From Gnetum montanum (lineage: Eukaryota; Streptophyta; Gnetopsida; Gnetales; Gnetaceae), in assembly GCA_015680685.1 (NCBI GenBank), contig MNCI01006799.1, positions 143,585 to 207,584 of the forward strand: a stretch of DNA of 64,000 bases, written 5' to 3'. Every line of letters starts with the position of its first letter. Position 1 is the first letter of the stretch. The translations under genes and the position numbers were made by a program. Positions 58,924-64,000 of the stretch are shown here, in pieces. Below the pieces are notes generated by a model that was not told where the DNA came from, searched no databases, and was given only the letters and a program-made list of their open reading frames with translations.

Positions 58924-60120
58924 GAGCAAGCACATGGCCACCAAGAATATCTTTTCAACATTGTCTCTCAGTGGATCACATGGGGAAGTAAAAAGGACAA
59001 TCAATCTAGAATCCTTGGATCTAGACCTATCCACTTATACCAATTTAATAGCCTCCACTTAGGAAACTTCAGACTAGTCTAAAAATGTGGCTAATACTTT
59101 AGATCTAGAGGCCGATAATATCACTGAAGATCCTCTTTTTGAAGTCCCCATTACTACATCCAATGATGAAACTAGAACATTGAAATTAAGTGCCCTACTG
59201 GACTTACAACTTGTCAGTGACATCACTCAAGTACTGAAAGACAATATAAAAATATTTGCATGGTCATATACTGACATGCCAAGGTTGGACCCTCAAATCG
59301 TCCAACATAACATTATTCTTGATGCAAAAGTCAACTTGATGAAGCAAAAGGTATGAAAGGTTAGACCTGAAGTGGCGTTAGCAGTCCATGATGAAATCAC
59401 AAAGCTCTACTAAGCCAATTTCTTCCAAGCTGTTGACTATTCCGACTGGGTATCAAACATTGTCATAGTCCATAATAAGAAAGGTAGTATACATATATGC
59501 ATTGACTTCCATGATCTTAACACAGCCACTATAACAGATGACTTCTCGCTACCTAGTATCGATCAACTTGTTGACATAATTGCTGGGCATGCACTGTTAT
59601 CCTTTATGGATGGATTTTCAGGATACAATCAAATAAGAATCAACCCAGAACATCAACTCATGAAAACCTTTATGACACCTTGGGGCACATTCTGCTATAC
59701 GATGATGTTGTTTGGTCTTAAAAATGCAGGCTCTACATATCAAGGAGAAATGACATATATTTTTAGTGATTACATGCTCAATTTGCTTAATGATTACATT
59801 GATGACATCATGGTTAAATCTAAAACAACCGAACAATATGCAAAAGATCTAGACTTAGTGCTTAAATGTTGTCTCAAACATGACCTCAGACAACAATCCA
59901 AAGAAGTGTGTCTTTGGTGTCAAAATGGGCAAAATGCTTGGCTTCGTAGTCTCTGAAATAGGGATACGAGTAGACCCTGATAAGGTTAAGGCAATAATTA
60001 ACATGCAACCATCAAAAAACCTTACTGAACTACGTGGTCTACAAGGTAGGCTGCAATTCATTAAATGCTTTATTGCAAAGCTGACAGAAAAGTTCAGACC
60101 CATGCAACACCTACTACGAA
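58924..60120 (+). pseudogene. pol: Reverse transcriptase of element B
   Basis: Begins after TTGGCAG (58923). IFAWSYTDMPRLDP, then stops TGA (59354-59356) and TAA (59411-59413) shared with A; SFMDGFSGYNQIRIN, PWGTFCYTMMLFGLKNAGS, catalytic YIDD at 59795-59806; a frameshift near 59885, then GFVVSEIGIRVDP. The Gly of SFMDG and the GLKNAG motif are better preserved than in A. Confidence 0.9.
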
Positions 60121-61090
60121 AGAATATGCATTTCCAATGGACTCAATAGTGCCAGGAAGCATTCGAGAACATAAAGCAACGGTTGGCTCAACTACCAATA
60201 GTTTATCGCCCACAGAGCAATGAACCCTTCTACATCTAGCTTACAACCTCCAATTCTTCCATTGCATTGATGCTTTGCCAAAAATGTAAAGATGGAATCA
60301 AGATCCCTGTCTATTACTTAAGCTACGCTCTAATTGCCTATGAACAACAATACAAGGACATGGAGATATCATGCCTTGCCCTTGTCTTCTCCTTGAAGCA
60401 ATGGTGGCATTATCTCTTGCCTAATCAAGTCTACATCATTTGCAAGAATAATGTGCTTGGCGCCATCACTAACAACATCTACGAGTCAAGTAGGATAACA
60501 AGATGAAAAGCAATGATCACGAAGTTTGACCTACACTATCTTGCTCAATCCTCCACAAAAGGTCAAGCAATAGTCACACAATTGACTATCTCGCCAACAC
60601 ATGATCAAGCAACAATTAACCCTAAATTCCCTGATGAGAATGTTAATAGTATAGACACTGTACCTGATAACTACGAGGCAATCCCTTATTTCGATGGAGC
60701 TTCAACTTCCTAAGGAGGAAGTGCTGCGACCTTTTTAACATACCCCTCCAGAGAAATCTGACCCTTTTCCTACTGATTAACCTTGTACCAATAACGGGGT
60801 AGAATATGAAGGTCTTCCTAGAGGTCTTCTGGCAGCATTGACTTCAGGAATCGCATGTCTTGTAGTTCGAGGCGATTCACAGCTAGTCATTAATCAAGTC
60901 ACATAGGTTTACGCATGTAAGACTCTTGATTTTCAACCATATTGTGATTTGACCAAACATCTACTGAAGTAATTAGTAGACGTGGATGTACAACATGTCC
61001 CTAGAAGCAAAAACACCATTGCCGATGCACTTGCTACACTAGCCCTAAACATGACACCTAAAATGTTCCATGTGCTGCCTAGTTCTATAA
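60121..61090 (+). pseudogene. pol: RNase H plus archaeal-type RNase H of element B
   Basis: First RNase H with VYYLSYALIAYEQQYKDME and FSLKQWWHYLLPNQ (Trp restored relative to A's stop). Second domain: YFDGASTS (about 60690), then a frameshift near 60780, a GDSQLVINQV match about 60880-60900, and HVPRSKNTIADALATLAL near 60990, with the last acidic Asp present. Confidence 0.83.
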
Positions 61091-62406
61091 CAAATTGTGT
61101 CAAACCTATAATTGATTCTCTCGATGAAATGCCCATAGCATCCATTAGCACAACACACATAATAGAATGGTACGATGACATAAAAGAGTACCTTCTACAA
61201 GGAAAACCTCCACAACATTTGATAAATGCTCAAAAGGACGTAGTGCAAAAATGCTCTCTGCAATATGCATTAATACGAGACACATTGTGTCGCAAATCCT
61301 ATAAAGGCATTCTGTTGATGTACGTTAGTAGCATCGACGGTCAAATGATTGTAGAACAAATCCATGAAAGACTTTGTGGAGGGTACATAGCATCCAAAGC
61401 AATGGCAACAAAGATTAGGTGCTTGGGCTACTACTGGCCACACATGGAGTACGATTGCTTCTCCAAGGTTAGGACATGTAACATTTTCCAAAGGCATGGT
61501 AACCTAATATATGTGCTACCTAACGAATTGCACACAACAAAAATCACATGGTCATTCCAAAGATGGGGATTAGACATCATTGGACTAATAATGCCACCAT
61601 CTTCCACAGGGCATAACTTCATTATCACTACAACTGAATAGTTCACAAAATGGGTGGAAGCTATTCCCCTTAGGAAGACCACTTCTAATCATGTTTGCAC
61701 TTTCATACTAGAAAACATCGTGACCCGTTTTGGTATTTCGATGACCATCGTTACCAACAATGGGAAACAGTTCAGCAGTGTGGATACTAAAAGCTTCTGT
61801 GAAAGCCTAGGTATTAAACATGCATTCTAGTCACCTTACTACCCACAGAGAAATGGTCAAGCAGAGGCTACAAACAAAACTGTCATCATGGTGCTCAAAA
61901 AGATGCTAAATCAGAGCAAGAGGTGATGGCACGAATAATTAGTCTATGCATTATGGGCATACAAAGCAACACATCGAACACCTACAAGTAAAACTCCATA
62001 TAGTCTTGTATACGGATCTGAAGCTATTTTACCTTTGGAGTTATAGGTTCCCTCGTTGCAGATAGCTCTCTCAAGCCTCCTCGATAAAAGCCAAAGCAAT
62101 GAATTATGCATTGCTAACCTTGACTCGGTGGAAGAGGAACGTGTGTGAATGCTTGATCAGATCGAGTAGTACTAGAAACAACAACGGCAATGACACCAAC
62201 ACAGTCTGCATAAGTGCCTGATTAAGGAAGGAGACCTAGTCCTTAAGGCCATCCATGAACACCCAGATAAATTCTCAGCTAACTGGGAAGGGCCTTCCTT
62301 AGTCACCAAGGCGTACAATAATGGAGCATTCAAACTTGCTAACATGAACGGGAATAAGTTCGCTAATCCCACAAATCACCTATACCTAAAACGATACTAT
62401 GTCTGA
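61091..62406 (+). pseudogene. pol: Integrase of element B
   Basis: Zinc-binding HERLCGGYIASKAMATKIR...C near 61360-61490, LDIIGLI near 61570, a stop at 61639-61641 just before FTKWVEAIPL, then VTNNGKQFS, where the second catalytic Asp is Asn (61756-61758), and Glu in GQAEATNK. It continues through a stop at 62044-62046 shared with A to LKRYYV-stop at 62406. Confidence 0.87.
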
Positions 62407-62760
62407 TGAACTTGAGGTACGTAATGGTCCTAGAATCATGACCTAAAACAGATACAATAGAACGGTCCTGGGGCTATGACTTGAAACTAGCACCATAGAG
62501 TGTCCTAGCATTATGATAGTAAACTGACACCACAGAGCTCCATCTGGCATGACACTAAACTGCCACATTTGTCCACCATAACGTAAAATTAGCATGTAGA
62601 GTCCACTAAGACTATAAACTGGTTTGCCTTTTTACAATCTGCTATGACTATAAACTACCACTGCACCATCTGCTATGACGCTAAACTAGTGCCGTCCAAA
62701 GGGTTATGATGTGAAACTAATCCACAACAGTCTGCTAAGACTATAAACTGGTGACATCAT
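62407..62760 (+). repeat. AAACTAG-type motif cluster, after integrase (B)
   Basis: About ten units, collinear with 48990-49375, but lacking one of the two near-identical units at the start of A's cluster. Confidence 0.88.
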
Positions 62761-63440
62761 TGACGACTAGGAAATACTTGAAAAGATATGTTGCTACAAT
62801 TGGTTATACGTGCTCCACAAAGACTTGCTACATAATTTGTCTCATGGACCTTGATGAAGCTGATGTTTTTCATGGTTCTGTCTACTTTGAAATTGCACAC
62901 GGTGGCTCCATCTCCTTGGTTTTATTCAAGTTTAAAGTGCTTAGTTAACTGAATCATTTGTGGTTTTCTTGTCTTCTTGTAGTTGTGTTTGCAGGATGAC
63001 ATGCCTAAGGCGTTCGTGCACAGATGCCCTTCATCATGACAACAAGGTATCACATTCTTCCTGACACACGCAACTGGGTTAATCAATCCATTCATAAGTA
63101 CATTCCTGACTCCTGATACATTCCCTATTCCCCATCATGTTCCCCTTATCCTATTGATACATTCTACTCATACTAAAGCTCTTGATACACTGTTGCACAC
63201 TATGTGTCTCTAAGTAGTTGCAATGCAAAACATAGTACACAGTACATGATATAAATGCAAGCACATGAGCATGAGTACAACACTGAAAGCAAGCTCTTTC
63301 AGAAACAGCAAAAAATAAAAATGAAAAAGAAAGAAAACAAATAAAAAAAAGGAGAACAAAAAGATAAAAGAGAAAAATTCACGGAAAATGTCTTCATGAC
63401 CTTGTTGACATCATAGACCAAAGACCATTGGCTCTTCTCA
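62761..63440 (+). other. 3' untranslated region of element B, truncated
   Basis: Collinear with 49380-50060 of A up to ggctcttctcat, where it jumps into the middle of the LTR. The PPT is lost. Confidence 0.7.
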
Positions 63441-64000
63441 TCAGCACCCTGTAGTATCAATCCATGGATCGAGAAGTTCCAAGCGAATTTGAGTCAATTT
63501 CTCTTGTTTCACACTATCATTTTTATTGTAAATTTTTTTCATTTTTGAGCTTGTCAAGCTCTTGCGCTCCAAATTGTATATGCTTTTATGCGCGTAAGCT
63601 AATACACACTATAAGATATAGTGCATTTGATCAAGAATGTAGCCTACCTACGCATGTCCAATTCACACACAGCTATCTATCAAACACCTGTCACATGATC
63701 TATTTCCCTCTCATCTCTTAGCCGTTGATCTCATCCATGAATTCTACACTCGAGCCTAGCCAAACCTTATAAATACCCCGTCCACTCACATAAACGAGGT
63801 TGGCAATTTTGAATGTTGATGGCTTTGGGAGCATCAACTACCAATTTTGGACTCTCATGTGCACGTGACTCCTAGCATCCAAGCACCTGTAAACACATCA
63901 CTCTAGGGCTTAGCACTTAACTTGCCATCCACACATGCAACTACACTTTGACCGGTGCACATCCTTGTTAAGCAATACAATACAGTTTATTATTGCCTTC
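63441..64000 (+). repeat. LTR 3, truncated at its start and by the window end
   Basis: Matches LTR 2 from 51474 onward; the first ~938 bases of the LTR are missing. TATA box at 63768-63775. Confidence 0.88.

Larger units (their letters stand above)
50536..64000 (+). mobile_element. Element B: Tat/Ogre-like retrotransposon (right of tandem pair)
   Basis: LTR 2, PBS 52336, 28-bp repeats, gag, full gag-protease linker, protease, antisense gene with three exons, RT to integrase ending 62406, then a third LTR truncated at its start and cut by the window end. Gene order and spacing equal element A. Confidence 0.9.

Overview
This window looks like an intergenic, repeat-dominated stretch of a large plant nuclear genome. 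A gymnosperm or another large-genome vascular plant fits best, but that is inference. I see no intact host gene, no rRNA or tRNA gene and no CRISPR. Almost everything recognisable is a decayed retroelement: three copies of one Tat/Ogre-like Ty3/gypsy family, remnants of an Athila-like family, one Ty1/copia element and one LINE.

Layout. (1) 1-21121, minus strand: element E1, more than 21 kb, with its 3' LTR running off the left edge (to 3041) and its 5' LTR at 20040-21121. In the element's direction it reads 5' LTR, PBS, gag, protease, short-motif cluster, a gene-like spliced unit on the opposite strand (10936-16060), a ~185-bp tandem array (about 7450-10520), a second motif cluster, RT-RNase H-archaeal-type RNase H-integrase (about 6790-3292), a third cluster, PPT and LTR. 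(2) 21122-38156: an AT-rich graveyard holding a minus-strand Athila-like LTR (21330-~22300), a LINE RT (22340-23600), a fragmented copia pol (26955-32000), a plus-strand Athila-like LTR, PBS and gag (~32170-34808) with no pol behind it, and two inverted LTR pieces around a 240-base gap. (3) 38157-64000, plus strand: two tandem copies (A and B) of a 13-kb cousin of E1 in the order LTR-internal-LTR-internal-LTR, with the last LTR truncated.

The most interesting point is architectural. In all three Tat/Ogre-like copies gag-protease and RT-integrase are separated by non-coding DNA bordered by clusters of a short ...AAACTAG... motif, and that spacer carries a spliced-looking gene in ANTISENSE orientation. 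E1 has a long version (about eight exons). A and B have a compact version whose introns join in phase; B has three exons and A has lost the last. The penultimate-exon protein is recognisably shared between E1 and A/B, so the antisense gene appears to be a component of the family rather than a chance capture.

All coding regions carry stops or frameshifts. The second catalytic Asp of integrase is replaced in all three copies. A and B share several stop codons, and one ~1.05-kb tract is far more similar between them than the rest, which suggests gene conversion. All similarity counts here were made by eye.
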